Source: Lysobacter antibioticus HS124
Lineage (GTDB): Bacteria > Pseudomonadota > Gammaproteobacteria > Xanthomonadales > Xanthomonadaceae
Direction: 5' to 3'
DNA length: 36,150 bases
Assembly (NCBI RefSeq): GCF_000336385.2
Contig: NZ_HG424588.1
Span: 1 to 36,150 of the forward strand
The notes beneath the pieces were generated by a model, which did no database searches, was not told where the DNA came from, and was given only the letters and a program-made list of their open reading frames with translations. A program made the position numbers and the translations under genes. Numbering within the stretch: the stretch's first letter is position 1; each line of letters starts with the position of its first letter. This document shows positions 16,121 to 26,756 of the stretch, one piece after another.

Positions 16121-16149
16121 AAAAAAATGGCCCCGAAAAATCGGGGCCA
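16121..16149 (-). terminator. Intrinsic terminator of the S8 protease gene
   Basis: A perfect 9-base stem (TGGCCCCGA / TCGGGGCCA) with a 4-base loop. On the minus strand it is followed by seven T. It lies 38 bases beyond the stop at 16188. Confidence 0.85.
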
Positions 16150-16187
16150 GGTGCTCGATGTTCTTTCCTCGATCGCGGTCGCCGCGC

Positions 16188-17552
<1,365 letters not shown>

Positions 17553-17738
17553 GGCGAGTACCCTGGTGAACGCAACCGCGGCCACGGCGGCCGCCCCTGC
17601 AATGTAATTTGCGTAACTTGTCACATTCATGCTGCGCCGCAGCGAACGCTAAATCCGCTGAACAGGACTCCGAAATCGTGACTGCCGGCGCCGAACCGCA
17701 CTCTGCCCTGCCTTCGCCGCGACCGGACGCCGCCGCGC

Positions 17739-18932
17739 ATGCGTGAGGTGTTCCGGGTCTTCCTGCGCCTGGGCCTGACGTCGTTCGGCGGGCCGATCGC
17801 CCACCTGGGGTATTTCCGCGACGAGTTCGTGCGCCGTCGCGGCTGGCTGGACGAAGCGCATTACGCCCAGTTGCTGGCGATCTGCCAGTTCCTGCCCGGC
17901 CCGGCCAGCAGCCAGCTCGGCTTCGCCATCGGCTTGGCGCGCGCCGGCTGGCGCGGCGGGCTGGCGGCGTTTGCCGGTTTCACCTTGCCCTCGGCGCTGG
18001 CCATGTTCGCGTTGGCGCTGTCGGCGCCGCACTGGATCGCCCACCCGGCCGGCGTCGCCCTGGTGCACGGGCTCAAGCTGGTCGCGGTGGCGGTGGTCGC
18101 ATACGGCGTGTGGGGCATGGCCCGCAGCCTGACCCCGGACTGGCGCCGGCGCCTGATCGCTATCGCCGCCGGCGTCGCGATCGCAGGCGTCGGCGGCCCC
18201 TGGATGCAGCTGCTCGCAGTCGCGGCGGGCGGTGCGGCCGGTCTGGCGCTGTGCCGCGCGCCGCTGCTGGCCGGCGCCGACGGATCGATCCCGAACTTCG
18301 CCCCCGGCTATGGCCGCGGCGTCGCGCTCGCCTGCCTGGTGACGTTCGCGCTCGGCCTCGGCGCCGCGTTGCTGTGGTCCGGCGGGCCGGCTTCGCTGGC
18401 CGGACTCGCCGCCGCCTGTTATCGCGCCGGTGCGCTGGTGTTCGGCGGCGGCCACGTGGTGCTGCCGCTGCTGGAGCAACGCCTGGTCGCGACCGGTTGG
18501 CTGGAGCTCGACCGGTTCCTGCTCGGCTACGGCGCCGCGCAGGCGCTGCCAGGGCCGATGTTCGCGCTGGCCGCCTATGTGGGCGCGGCGCTGCCGTTGC
18601 CGACGCCGGCGCCGTGGCGCGCCCTGGTCGCGCTGCTGGCGCTGTTTCTGCCCGGCCTGTTGCTGGTCGCCGCCGCCCTGCCGCTGTGGTCGGCATGGAT
18701 GCGCCGCGCCTGGGCGGCGCGGGCGGTGGCCGGGATCAACGCGGCCGTGGTCGGCTTGCTCGCTGCGGCCCTGTTCGACCCGATCGCCCGCCAGGCCATC
18801 GGCGAGGCGCGCGACCTTGGCATCGTCGCGGTCGCCGTCGCCATGCTGGCGTGGAGGCGGTTGCCGGTGCTGGCCGCGGTCGCCTGGTGCGTGCTGGCCG
18901 CGCTGGGCTCGGCCTGGCCATGGCCGCCGTGA
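17739..18932 (+). CDS. chrA: Chromate efflux transporter ChrA
   Basis: A 397-residue polytopic inner-membrane protein of the CHR family, which exports chromate. It has the two-repeat organisation of long ChrA proteins. The first half begins 'FLRLGLTSFGGPIAHLGYFR' with 'AICQFLPGPASSQLGFAIG'. The second half has the matching 'GALVFGGGHVVLPLLEQ' and 'GYGAAQALPGPMFALAAYVG'. About ten or more hydrophobic helices are visible. No chrB or other chromate gene is nearby, so it is a single-gene unit. The ATG is the first in frame before the conserved motif. Confidence 0.92.
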   Translation: MREVFRVFLRLGLTSFGGPIAHLGYFRDEFVRRRGWLDEAHYAQLLAICQFLPGPASSQLGFAIGLARAGWRGGLAAFAGFTLPSALAMFALALSAPHWIAHPAGVALVHGLKLVAVAVVAYGVWGMARSLTPDWRRRLIAIAAGVAIAGVGGPWMQLLAVAAGGAAGLALCRAPLLAGADGSIPNFAPGYGRGVALACLVTFALGLGAALLWSGGPASLAGLAAACYRAGALVFGGGHVVLPLLEQRLVATGWLELDRFLLGYGAAQALPGPMFALAAYVGAALPLPTPAPWRALVALLALFLPGLLLVAAALPLWSAWMRRAWAARAVAGINAAVVGLLAAALFDPIARQAIGEARDLGIVAVAVAMLAWRRLPVLAAVAWCVLAALGSAWPWPP

Positions 18933-19323
18933 GCGCGCGCCGCGGCCGACACCGCGACGGCCTTGCGTTGGTATCGGCGTAACGCCGCAGCGCCACTTTC
19001 GGAGTTGCCGGACGCGGACCGGCGACCGTAGGCTGGACGGCACGTCGGCGCCGCATCGCCGCCGAACCTCGGCGGCCGGCGAACACAGGGGACCCGATGC
19101 GATACCCGGGGAGCGGACTGCACGCGGTGCGAACTCGGTCACGTCCGGACCGCCCCCGCTTGCCCCTATGCTCCGCTCGCCGACCACGGCCGCCTGCCCC
19201 ACGCACGCCGCCGTCCGCTGCGCCTTCGCCAATGCCGGAATCCGCGCACGATCGCGCCGCGCCGTCGCCTTGCGTCGCTCCCGCCGGGCTGGAGAAGTCG
19301 CGACAAATCCGACAGGATGAGCC
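18933..19323. other. Intergenic region upstream of the wsp operon
   Basis: About 390 bases between chrA and wspA. It should hold the wsp promoter. I see no clear -35/-10 pair, no RNA gene and no strong hairpin. A plus-strand open frame at 19097-19327 has only low-complexity Pro/Arg/Ser coding and is not called. An AGGA ribosome-binding site lies just before wspA. Confidence 0.5.
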
Positions 19324-20943
19324 ATGAACAACATTACGATCCGCCAACGCATCGTGCTCGGCTTCGCCATCATCGTCGCGGCGATGCTGGTGATGGGAGG
19401 CATCGCCTTCGTCCGCCTGCAGCACATCCAGGACGAAGAAACCCTGTTGCGCAGCGACTCCATCCCCGGCCTGTACGCGTCCGGGCAGATGGAGGCGGCC
19501 TGGCATTCGTACTACACCGCCCTGCACGGCCTGGTCGGCCTGCCGGCGACCGAACTGCCGCAGGCGCAAGCGCGCCTGGAGGAGCGCCGCGCCGCTTACG
19601 AGGCCACGGCCAAGCGCTACGACGACACGATTTCCCAAGCAGAGGACCGCGCCGGCTTCCAGGCCCTGGCCGGACTCACCGCACCGCTGTTCGCCCAGCA
19701 GGCCGAACTGATCCGCCTGGCCGGCAGCGACTCCGGCGCGCTGCAGAAGACGCTGCGCGAGCGGATCGACCCGATGTTCGAAAAAGCCGAACGTGCGATC
19801 GGGCGGATGATCGAATACAACAACGACCGCGCGGTCGTCTCCGGCAAGCGCATCGACGACGCGGTGCAAGCGGCGCGCTACGGCATGAGCATCGCCTTCG
19901 CCGTCGCCCTGCTGGTCGCGGTGCTGGCCGGGTTCTATCTGCTCAAGGCGATCACCGAACCGCTGCAGCGCCTGGCCGACGCCGCCGACGTGTTCGCCAG
20001 GGGCGATTTCAGCCAGCGCCTGAATTTCCGCCGCACCGACGAGTTCGGCATCCTGGCCAACGGCTACAACAAGATGAGCGGCGAACTGTCGGGCCTGGTC
20101 GGCCAAGTGCAGACCTCGGGCATCCAGGTCAATTCCTCGATCAACGAGATCACCGCGACCCTGCGCGAGCAGCAGGCCACCGCGGCGCAGATCGCCGCCA
20201 CCACCACCGAGATCGGCGCGACCTCGCGCGAGATCGCCGCGACCTCCAAGGAACTGGCGCGGACCATGGATTCGGTCGCGACCAGCGCCGAACAGACCGC
20301 GACCCTGGCCGGCAACGGCCAGGACGGGCTGGCGCAGATGGAAGAGACCATGCGCCGGATGATCGACGCCACCGCGGCGATCAGCGGCAAGCTCGCGGTG
20401 CTGGCCGAGAAGGCCAACAACATCGGCCAGGTCGTCACCACCATCACCAAGGTCGCCGACCAGACCAACCTGCTGTCGCTCAATGCCGCGATCGAAGCCG
20501 AAAAGGCCGGCGAATACGGCCGCGGCTTCTCGGTGGTGGCGGTGGAGATCCGCCGCCTGGCCGATCAGACCGCGATGGCGACCCTGGACATCGAGCAGAT
20601 GGTGCGCGAGATCCAATCGGCGGTCTCGGCCGGCGTGATGGGCATGGACAAGTTCTCCGAAGAGGTGCGCCGCGGCACCGGCGACGTGCAGCGGGTCGGC
20701 GAACAGCTCACCCAGGTGATCGACCACGTGCAGACCATGGTGCCGCGCTTCGACGCCGCCAACGAAGGCGTGCAGGCGCAGGCCGCCGGCGCCGAGCAGA
20801 TCAACCTCGCCCTGAGCCAGCTCAGCGAAGCCGCGCAACAGACGGTCGATGCGCTGCGCCAGTCCAACCAGGCCATCGACGAGCTGCACCAGGTCAGCGC
20901 CAGCCTGCGCGACGGCATTTCCAAGTTCAAGCTGCTGGCCTGA
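19324..20943 (+). CDS. wspA: WspA, methyl-accepting surface-sensing receptor
   Basis: A 539-residue chemoreceptor, first gene of the wsp operon. By homology with Pseudomonas it senses surface contact or envelope stress and controls the kinase WspE. Two membrane helices (about 11-31 and 188-210) flank a periplasmic helical region. A HAMP domain follows (about 210-262, 'ITEPLQRLADAADVFARGDF'). The signalling tip is 'NLLSLNAAIEAEKAGEYGRG' then 'FSVVAVEIRRLADQTA', with possible methylation sites on either side. Like Pseudomonas WspA it lacks a C-terminal CheR/CheB-binding pentapeptide. wspB begins 40 bases downstream. Confidence 0.93.
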   Translation: MNNITIRQRIVLGFAIIVAAMLVMGGIAFVRLQHIQDEETLLRSDSIPGLYASGQMEAAWHSYYTALHGLVGLPATELPQAQARLEERRAAYEATAKRYDDTISQAEDRAGFQALAGLTAPLFAQQAELIRLAGSDSGALQKTLRERIDPMFEKAERAIGRMIEYNNDRAVVSGKRIDDAVQAARYGMSIAFAVALLVAVLAGFYLLKAITEPLQRLADAADVFARGDFSQRLNFRRTDEFGILANGYNKMSGELSGLVGQVQTSGIQVNSSINEITATLREQQATAAQIAATTTEIGATSREIAATSKELARTMDSVATSAEQTATLAGNGQDGLAQMEETMRRMIDATAAISGKLAVLAEKANNIGQVVTTITKVADQTNLLSLNAAIEAEKAGEYGRGFSVVAVEIRRLADQTAMATLDIEQMVREIQSAVSAGVMGMDKFSEEVRRGTGDVQRVGEQLTQVIDHVQTMVPRFDAANEGVQAQAAGAEQINLALSQLSEAAQQTVDALRQSNQAIDELHQVSASLRDGISKFKLLA

Positions 20944-20983
20944 GCGAAGGCGCCGGCGGCGCGACCGACCCAGCGGAGAACGC

Positions 20984-21451
20984 GTGCTTTTTCTCGTCTT
21001 CCAGCTCGACCAGGACCGATATGCGATCGAAGCGCGGCGGGTGACTGCAGTGCTGCGGATGGTCGCGCCCAAGGCGATCCCGCAGGCTCCGGCCGCGGTC
21101 GCCGGCCTGTTCGACTACGCCGGCGAACCGGTGCCGCTGATCGATCTGAGCCAATTGGCGCTGGGCCGGCCGGCGCAGGCGCGGCTCAGCACGCGGGTGG
21201 TGCTGGTGCCCTATGCCGACGGCGCGGGCCGCAACCGCACCCTGGGCCTGATCGCCGAGCAGGTCGTCGAAACCGTGCAGCGCGACCCGGCCGAATTCGT
21301 CGCCAGCGGTGTCGATTCCGCCGAAGCCGGTTACCTGGGCCCGGTCGCCTCCGATGCGCAGGGCCTGCTGCAATGGGTGCAGATCGAGCGCCTGTTGCCG
21401 GCATCGCTGCGCGACCTGCTGTTCGCGGCGACGGACCGCGAACCGGCATGA
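20984..21451 (+). CDS. wspB: WspB, CheW-like coupling protein
   Basis: A 155-residue CheW-domain protein that would couple WspA to WspE. It has the CheW beta-barrel pattern: 'LFLVFQLDQDRYAIEARRV', then 'AVAGLFDYAGEPVPLIDLSQ' and 'TLGLIAEQVVETV'. No ATG fits; the start is a GTG at 20984, with GGAG 5 bases upstream, followed at once by the conserved first strand. Its stop overlaps the wspC start as ATGA, so translation is coupled. Confidence 0.9.
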   Translation: MLFLVFQLDQDRYAIEARRVTAVLRMVAPKAIPQAPAAVAGLFDYAGEPVPLIDLSQLALGRPAQARLSTRVVLVPYADGAGRNRTLGLIAEQVVETVQRDPAEFVASGVDSAEAGYLGPVASDAQGLLQWVQIERLLPASLRDLLFAATDREPA

Positions 21452-22734
21452 AGCTGGCCGGCTTCGAGCGCTGGCTGAAGGAGACCATGGGGCTGGACGC
21501 CAGCACCATCGGCCCGACCATCGTCGACCGCGCCCTGCGCGAACGCATGGCCGCGGCCGGCAGCGCCGACCTGGCCGGCTACTGGCAAACGCTGCGCGCC
21601 TCGCCGCTGGAGCAACAGGAGCTGATCGAAACCGTGGTCGTGCCGGAGACCTGGTTCTTCCGCGACCGCGAGGCGTTCGCCGCGCTGGCGCAGCGATTCG
21701 GCCCCGGCGGCAGCGGCGAGCGCACGCTCGACCGGCTGCGCCTGCTCAGTCTGCCCTGCTCCACCGGCGAAGAGCCCTACACCATGGCCATGGCCATGCT
21801 CGACGCCGGCCTGCCCGGCGAGCGGCTGGCGATCGACGCCGTCGACATCAGCGAGCGAGCATTGGCCAAGGCGCGCCGCGCCGTGTACGGCAACAACTCC
21901 TTCCGCGGCAGCGAACTGCAATACCGCGAACGCCACTTCAGCCCGGTGCCCGGCGGCTGGCAACTCGGTGCGGCGGCGCGCGAGCGGGTGAACTTCCAGC
22001 AAGGCAACGTGCTCGACATCGGCTTCCTGCCCGGCGAGGCGGTGTACGACGCGGTGTTCTGCCGCAACCTGCTGATCTACTTCGACCCGCCGACCCAGGC
22101 CCGCACCGTCGCCGTGCTCGACCGGCTGCTGCGTCCCGACGGGCTGATGTTCGTCGGCCCGGCCGAAACCGGGCTGATGCTGTCGCTGGGTTTCGTCTCG
22201 GCGCAGCTGCCGATGGCGTTCGCGTTCCGCAAGCCGGCCGCGAACGACGCCGCCGTCGTGCCAGCCGCCGCCACGGCGGCACGCCCCCTCCCCAAACCGC
22301 TGCCCGCCAAGGCGGCGGCGCCGGCGCCGGCCAAGCCGCGTCCGCGCGTCGCACCGGCGCCGGCCGCCATTCCCGCGGCAACTCCCGCCGCGGCGCCGGC
22401 CGCCAACGCCGCGCCGCTGCAGATCGCTCAGCGCGCCGCCGACGACGGCCGTTTCGACGAGGCGATCGCGATCTGCCAGGCGCAGTTGCGCGAACACGGG
22501 CCGTCGGTCGAGGCCTTGTACCTGCTTGGCCTGGTGCTCGGCGCGATCGGCCAGGCCACGCGCGCCGAGGACAGCTTCCGCAAGGTGCTCTATCTCGATC
22601 CGGCCCACGAGGAAACCCTGATGCACTTGGCCCTGCTGCTCGACGCCAAGGGCGACGCCGCCGGCGCGCGCGTGCTGCGCAGCCGCGCTCAACGCCATCG
22701 CAAGCACGAAATCCAGGGCGGAGGCCGCACATGA
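21448..22734 (+). CDS. wspC: WspC, CheR-type methyltransferase with TPR tail
   Basis: A 428-residue enzyme that methylates glutamates on WspA using S-adenosylmethionine, tuning receptor activity. The CheR domain (about 1-250) has the SAM-binding 'LPCSTGEEPYTMAMAML' (102-118) and 'DAVFCRNLLIYFDPPTQ' near 201-217. An Ala/Pro-rich linker follows (about 255-325). The C-terminal ~90 residues are tetratricopeptide-like ('AADDGRFDEAIAICQAQL', 'ALYLLGLVLGAIGQATRAED'), the same order as in Pseudomonas WspC. It overlaps both neighbours by 4 bases. Confidence 0.92.
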   Translation: MKLAGFERWLKETMGLDASTIGPTIVDRALRERMAAAGSADLAGYWQTLRASPLEQQELIETVVVPETWFFRDREAFAALAQRFGPGGSGERTLDRLRLLSLPCSTGEEPYTMAMAMLDAGLPGERLAIDAVDISERALAKARRAVYGNNSFRGSELQYRERHFSPVPGGWQLGAAARERVNFQQGNVLDIGFLPGEAVYDAVFCRNLLIYFDPPTQARTVAVLDRLLRPDGLMFVGPAETGLMLSLGFVSAQLPMAFAFRKPAANDAAVVPAAATAARPLPKPLPAKAAAPAPAKPRPRVAPAPAAIPAATPAAAPAANAAPLQIAQRAADDGRFDEAIAICQAQLREHGPSVEALYLLGLVLGAIGQATRAEDSFRKVLYLDPAHEETLMHLALLLDAKGDAAGARVLRSRAQRHRKHEIQGGGRT

Positions 22735-23345
22735 ACGCAGGCGACGAACGCAGCACCGGCGTCTCGGCGGTCGCGCGCCTGCTCGAGCGCGCGCCGCAGG
22801 CGCAGGACCTGCGCGAGGCCACCGCCCTCGCCGCGGCGCACGGCGCCGGCCAGGCGATGCTCAGCGGTTCGGCCTTTCTGTTCCGGCTCGGCGGCGAGTG
22901 GCTGGGACTGGACAGCGCGGTGGTCGACGAGGTGATCGAGCCGCGCGTCGTGCACAGCCTGCCGCACCGCCGCGACGGCCTGGTGCGCGGGCTGGTCAAC
23001 GTGCGCGGACGGCTGACCGTGTGCGTGGCGCTGGAATCGTTGTTCCAACTCGACGCGGCACACACCGATGCGCGCGCGCGCCGCCGGCTGGTGGTGCTGG
23101 CCCTGCACGACCAGCGGCTGGCCTTCGAAGCCGACGAAGTGCACGGCTCGCATCGCTACGATCCCGCCGAACGCCTGCCGGTGCCGTCGACGGTCGCGCA
23201 TTCGACTTCGCGCTTCAGCACCGGCGTGTTGAACTGGCAAGGCGGCGCGCACGCCGCGGCGAACGCAGGCGGACCGGCCCGGCACAGCGTCGGCCTGCTC
23301 GACGCCGAATTGATCTTGAGCACCATCAACCGGCGGCTGGGATGA
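22731..23345 (+). CDS. wspD: WspD, second CheW-like coupling protein
   Basis: A 204-residue CheW-domain protein with an N-terminal helical extension of about 45 residues. The CheW core starts at 'GSAFLFRLGGEWLGLDSAVV' and continues with 'LVRGLVNVRGRLTVCVALES' and 'RRLVVLALHDQRLAFEADEV'. With WspB it should link WspA to WspE. It has ATGA overlaps with wspC upstream and wspE downstream. Confidence 0.9.
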   Translation: MNAGDERSTGVSAVARLLERAPQAQDLREATALAAAHGAGQAMLSGSAFLFRLGGEWLGLDSAVVDEVIEPRVVHSLPHRRDGLVRGLVNVRGRLTVCVALESLFQLDAAHTDARARRRLVVLALHDQRLAFEADEVHGSHRYDPAERLPVPSTVAHSTSRFSTGVLNWQGGAHAAANAGGPARHSVGLLDAELILSTINRRLG

Positions 23346-25642
23346 GCAACGGCAATCTCCAGGACTACTCCCTGCACGACCTGTTCCGCCTCGAGGTGGA
23401 GGGCCAGAGCCAGTTGCTGACCGACGGCCTGCTGTCGCTCGAACGCCAGCCGACCGCGGCCGCCGAACTGGAGTCGTGCATGCGCGCCGCGCATTCGCTC
23501 AAAGGCGCGGCGCGGATCGTCGGCCTGTCGGCGGCGGTGTCCGTCGCACACGCGATGGAGGACTGCCTGGTCGACGCCCAGAACGGCCGCATCCTGCTCG
23601 ACCACGCCAGCATCGACGCCCTGCTCGGCGGGGTCGATCTGCTGGTGCGCATCGCCTCGACCCCGGCCGCCGAAGCCGGCGCCTGGATGCAGGACGAAGC
23701 GCCCGAGGCGTTGCGCTTCCGCGCCACGCTCGCCGCCGCGCTGGCCGGGGAAACCTTTGCGTCCGCAGCCGGCGCGCCGGCGATCCCGGCATCGGCGCAG
23801 GGCGACGCCGGTGCGGCCGCTGCTTCGGCTTCGGCTCCGGCTCCTGCACCGACGGCGACGGCCGCCGAACCGCACTCCGCCGACGGCGAGGCCGAAGAGC
23901 GCGTGCTGCGTATCGACGCGCGCAATCTCAACCGCCTGCTCGGCCTGGCCGGCGAGTCGCTGGTGGTGTCGCGCTGGTTGGACCCGTTCGTGCGCTCGCT
24001 CAACCGGCTCAAGCAATTGCAACGCGACGGCGCGCAAGCGCTGGACCGGCTGGCCGAGGCCGCGCCGGCGCTGGCCCAGGAACAACGCGCCGCAGCTCTG
24101 CTGCTGCAGGCGCGCACCGCGCTCGGCGAGGCCCAGAGCCTGCTGGGCGAACGCAGCTATCAGCTCGACCTGTTCGAACGCCGCTTCGCCAGCGTCGCGC
24201 ATCGGCTGTACGACGAGGCGCTGGCCAGTCACATGCGCCCGTTCGCCGACGGCACCCGCGGCCTCAATCGCATGGTCCGCGACGTCGCCCGCGAACTCGG
24301 CAAGCAGGCGCAGCTGGAGATCGCCGGCGCCAAGACCCAGGTCGACCGCGATGTGCTGACCAAGCTGGAGGCGCCGCTGGGCCATCTGCTGCGCAACGCG
24401 GTCGACCATGGCATCGAAACGCCGGAGGAGCGCCTCGCCGCCGGCAAGCCGGCCGAGGGCAAGATCCGGCTCGAAGCGCACCACGTCGCCGGCCTGCTGG
24501 AGATCGTGGTCGAGGACGACGGCCGCGGTATCGCGATCGACCGGGTGCGCGAGCTGGTGATCGAGCGCGGCCTGTCGGACGAGGCCACCGCGCAACGGCT
24601 CAGCGAGGCCGAACTGCTGGAGTTCCTGTTCTTGCCCGGCTTCACCCTCAAGCGCACCGTGACCGAGATTTCCGGGCGCGGCGTGGGCCTGGACGCGGTG
24701 CAGAACATGGTCAAGCAGTTGCGCGGCAACGTGCGCCTGACCGCCCGCCCGGAGCAAGGCCTGCGTTTCCAGCTGCACCTGCCGCTGACCACCTCGGTGC
24801 TGCGGACGCTGGTGGTCGAGATCGGCGGTGAGCCTTACGCCTTCCCCTTGGCGCAGATCGCGCGCACCGCGACCGTCGCGCGCCAGGATTTGCAGTGGCT
24901 CGAGGGCCGCCAGCACTTCGCCCTCGACGGCCGTCGCGTCGGCCTGGTCGCGGCGCAACAGTTGCTCGGCGGCGAAGCCAAGCCGGCTCCGGAGCAATTG
25001 CAGGTGGTGGTGCTCGGCGACCGCGGCCATGTGCACGAGTACGGCCTGGCCGTCGACCGCTTCGTCGGCGTCAGCGAACTGGTGGTGCAACCGCTGGACC
25101 CGCGCCTGGGCAAGGTCAAGGACATCGATTCCGGCGCCCTGCTCGACGACGGCACGCCGGTGCTGATCGTCGACGTCGAGGACCTGCTGCGCTCGATCGA
25201 ACGCCTGGTCTCGACCGGCCATTTGGCCCAGGTGCGCTACGACGACGGCGCCCACACCGCATCGCGCAAGCGCGTGCTGGTGGTCGACGATTCGCTGACC
25301 GTCCGCGAGCTGGAACGCAAACTGATCGAAAGCGGCGGTTACGCGGTGGAAGTCGCGGTGGACGGCATGGACGGCTGGAACGCGGTGCGCTCCGGCCATT
25401 TCGACCTGGTCGTGACCGATATCGACATGCCCCGCATGGACGGCATCGAGCTGGTCTCGCTGATCAAGAAAGACGCCCGGTTGCGCGCCACGCCGGTGAT
25501 GATCGTGTCCTACAAGGACCGCGAAGAAGACCGCCGCCGCGGCCTGGATGCGGGCGCGGACTTCTACTTGACCAAGGGCGGCTTCCACGAGGAAGCCTTG
25601 CTGCAGGCGGTGGTCGACCTGATCGGCGAGGCCGTCGCATGA
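23342..25642 (+). CDS. wspE: WspE, CheA-like hybrid histidine kinase with receiver
   Basis: A 766-residue kinase that phosphorylates WspR and WspF. Domains in order: Hpt (1-110) with phospho-histidine H51 in 'AAHSLKGAARIV'; an Ala/Pro-rich linker (about 135-185); a dimerisation region; the HATPase ('LGHLLRNAVDHGIETPEER', 'VVEDDGRGIAIDRV', 'EISGRGVGLDAVQNMV'); a CheW-like domain (about 490-620); and a C-terminal receiver (about 641-766) with phospho-aspartate D693 in 'LVVTDIDMPRMDG' and 'YLTKGG' near the end. Length and order match Pseudomonas WspE. The ATG overlaps the wspD stop. Downstream, unlike the other junctions, a 94-base gap separates it from wspF. Confidence 0.93.
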   Translation: MSNGNLQDYSLHDLFRLEVEGQSQLLTDGLLSLERQPTAAAELESCMRAAHSLKGAARIVGLSAAVSVAHAMEDCLVDAQNGRILLDHASIDALLGGVDLLVRIASTPAAEAGAWMQDEAPEALRFRATLAAALAGETFASAAGAPAIPASAQGDAGAAAASASAPAPAPTATAAEPHSADGEAEERVLRIDARNLNRLLGLAGESLVVSRWLDPFVRSLNRLKQLQRDGAQALDRLAEAAPALAQEQRAAALLLQARTALGEAQSLLGERSYQLDLFERRFASVAHRLYDEALASHMRPFADGTRGLNRMVRDVARELGKQAQLEIAGAKTQVDRDVLTKLEAPLGHLLRNAVDHGIETPEERLAAGKPAEGKIRLEAHHVAGLLEIVVEDDGRGIAIDRVRELVIERGLSDEATAQRLSEAELLEFLFLPGFTLKRTVTEISGRGVGLDAVQNMVKQLRGNVRLTARPEQGLRFQLHLPLTTSVLRTLVVEIGGEPYAFPLAQIARTATVARQDLQWLEGRQHFALDGRRVGLVAAQQLLGGEAKPAPEQLQVVVLGDRGHVHEYGLAVDRFVGVSELVVQPLDPRLGKVKDIDSGALLDDGTPVLIVDVEDLLRSIERLVSTGHLAQVRYDDGAHTASRKRVLVVDDSLTVRELERKLIESGGYAVEVAVDGMDGWNAVRSGHFDLVVTDIDMPRMDGIELVSLIKKDARLRATPVMIVSYKDREEDRRRGLDAGADFYLTKGGFHEEALLQAVVDLIGEAVA

Positions 25643-25677
25643 GCGGCCTGCCGCGCGGGCGTCGCTGCGATAATGCC

Positions 25678-25705
25678 GCTATGGGAACGTCGCTATGGGA
25701 ACATC
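25678..25705 (+). repeat. 14-base tandem repeat in the wspE-wspF gap
   Basis: Two adjacent copies of GCTATGGGAAC(G/A)TC, differing at one base, followed by a third degenerate start (GCAATGAGA). The period of 14 shifts reading frame between copies, so it is not a peptide repeat. It includes the start of the 19-codon mini-ORF. Confidence 0.7.
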
Positions 25706-25740
25706 GCAATGAGAGTCTGCCCATGAGTGCGTCGCGATGA
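25681..25740 (+). CDS. Possible 19-codon leader ORF coupled to wspF
   Basis: An ATG opens a 19-residue frame (MGTSLWEHRNESLPMSASR) whose TGA overlaps the wspF start codon as ATGA. wspF itself has no clear ribosome-binding site, so reinitiation from this mini-ORF could set WspF levels. The mini-ORF also lacks a good ribosome-binding site, and such frames arise by chance. The peptide has no recognisable features. Confidence 0.3.
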   Translation: MGTSLWEHRNESLPMSASR

Positions 25741-26756
25741 GGATCGGCATCGTCAACGACCTCGCATTGGCGGTGGAAGCGCTGCGGCGCGCGCTGAGCC
25801 AGCGCTCCGACCACAGCGTAGTGTGGACCGCGAGCAGCGGCGAGGAAGCGGTGGCGCAGTGCGCGCGCAACACCCCCGACCTGGTGCTGATGGATCTGAT
25901 CATGCCCGGCATGGGCGGAGTCGAGGCGACCCGCCAGATCATGGCGCGCAGCCCCTGCGCGATCCTGGTGGTCACCGCCAGCGTCGGCGGCAACGCGCCG
26001 CTGGTGTTCGAAGCGATGGGCCACGGCGCGCTCGACGCGACCGACGTGCCCGCGCTCGGCAGCGACGCGCCGGGCGCGGCGGACGGGCTGTTGGCGAAGA
26101 TCGACTTGATCGGCCGGCTGATCGGCGACCGGCCGTCGCGCGCGGCGCCGCGGCCGCAGCGCCGCAACGGCAGCGGCGAACGCCTGATCGCGATCGGCGC
26201 GTCCGCCGGCGGCCCGGCGGCCGTGGCCGAGGTGCTGGGCGGCTTGCCGGCGGCGTTCCCCGCGGCGATCGCCATCGTCCAGCACATCGACGAAAAATTC
26301 GCCGGCAGCATGGCCGAATGGCTCAATCGTTATTCGCCCAATCCGGTGCGGCTGGCCCGTCCCGGCGACACCCTGACCGTCGGCGAGGCGCTGCTGGCGG
26401 CGACCAACGAGCACCTGGTGCTGACGCCGGACGGCGCGCTCGATTACGCCGCCGAGCCGAAAGAGCAACCTTACCGGCCCTCGGTCGACGTGTTCTTCGA
26501 CAGCATCGCCGAACGCTGGCCGGGGCCGATCGCCGGCGTGTTGCTCAGCGGCATGGGCCGCGACGGCGCCAGCGGCCTGCTCGGCCTGCGCAACAAGGGC
26601 CACCACACCATCGCCCAGGACCGCGCGACCAGCGCGGTCTACGGCATGCCCAAGGCCGCGGCCGAACTCGGCGCCGCGGTCGACATCCTGCCTCTGGACC
26701 GTATCGCGGCGCGGCTGCGGGTCCTGTTCGGAGATCAACGGAGCGCATCGTCATGA
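25737..26756 (+). CDS. wspF: WspF, CheB-type methylesterase
   Basis: A 339-residue response-regulator methylesterase that removes methyl groups from WspA and so damps the pathway; loss of WspF in Pseudomonas gives wrinkly, high-c-di-GMP colonies. The receiver domain has phospho-aspartate D53 ('LVLMDLIMPGMGG'). After an Arg/Pro-rich linker the esterase domain has the catalytic triad S156 ('AIGASAGGP'), H183 ('VQHIDEKFAG') and D276 ('LSGMGRDGASG'). An in-frame stop 27 bases upstream and no other ATG between fix the start. The 3' end overlaps wspR by 4 bases. Confidence 0.93.
   Translation: MRIGIVNDLALAVEALRRALSQRSDHSVVWTASSGEEAVAQCARNTPDLVLMDLIMPGMGGVEATRQIMARSPCAILVVTASVGGNAPLVFEAMGHGALDATDVPALGSDAPGAADGLLAKIDLIGRLIGDRPSRAAPRPQRRNGSGERLIAIGASAGGPAAVAEVLGGLPAAFPAAIAIVQHIDEKFAGSMAEWLNRYSPNPVRLARPGDTLTVGEALLAATNEHLVLTPDGALDYAAEPKEQPYRPSVDVFFDSIAERWPGPIAGVLLSGMGRDGASGLLGLRNKGHHTIAQDRATSAVYGMPKAAAELGAAVDILPLDRIAARLRVLFGDQRSASS

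Noticed and set aside
19097-19327. Possible 76-codon gene before wspA
   Set aside because: Pro/Ser/Arg-rich with no ribosome-binding site and overlapping the wspA start; probably non-coding.
18736-21072. Long minus-strand open frame opposite wspA
   Set aside because: Low-complexity Arg/Gly/Ala translation antisense to a clear chemoreceptor gene; a shadow.
23156-25588. Minus-strand open frame of 810 codons opposite wspE
   Set aside because: Antisense shadow of wspE; no ribosome-binding site and no domain.
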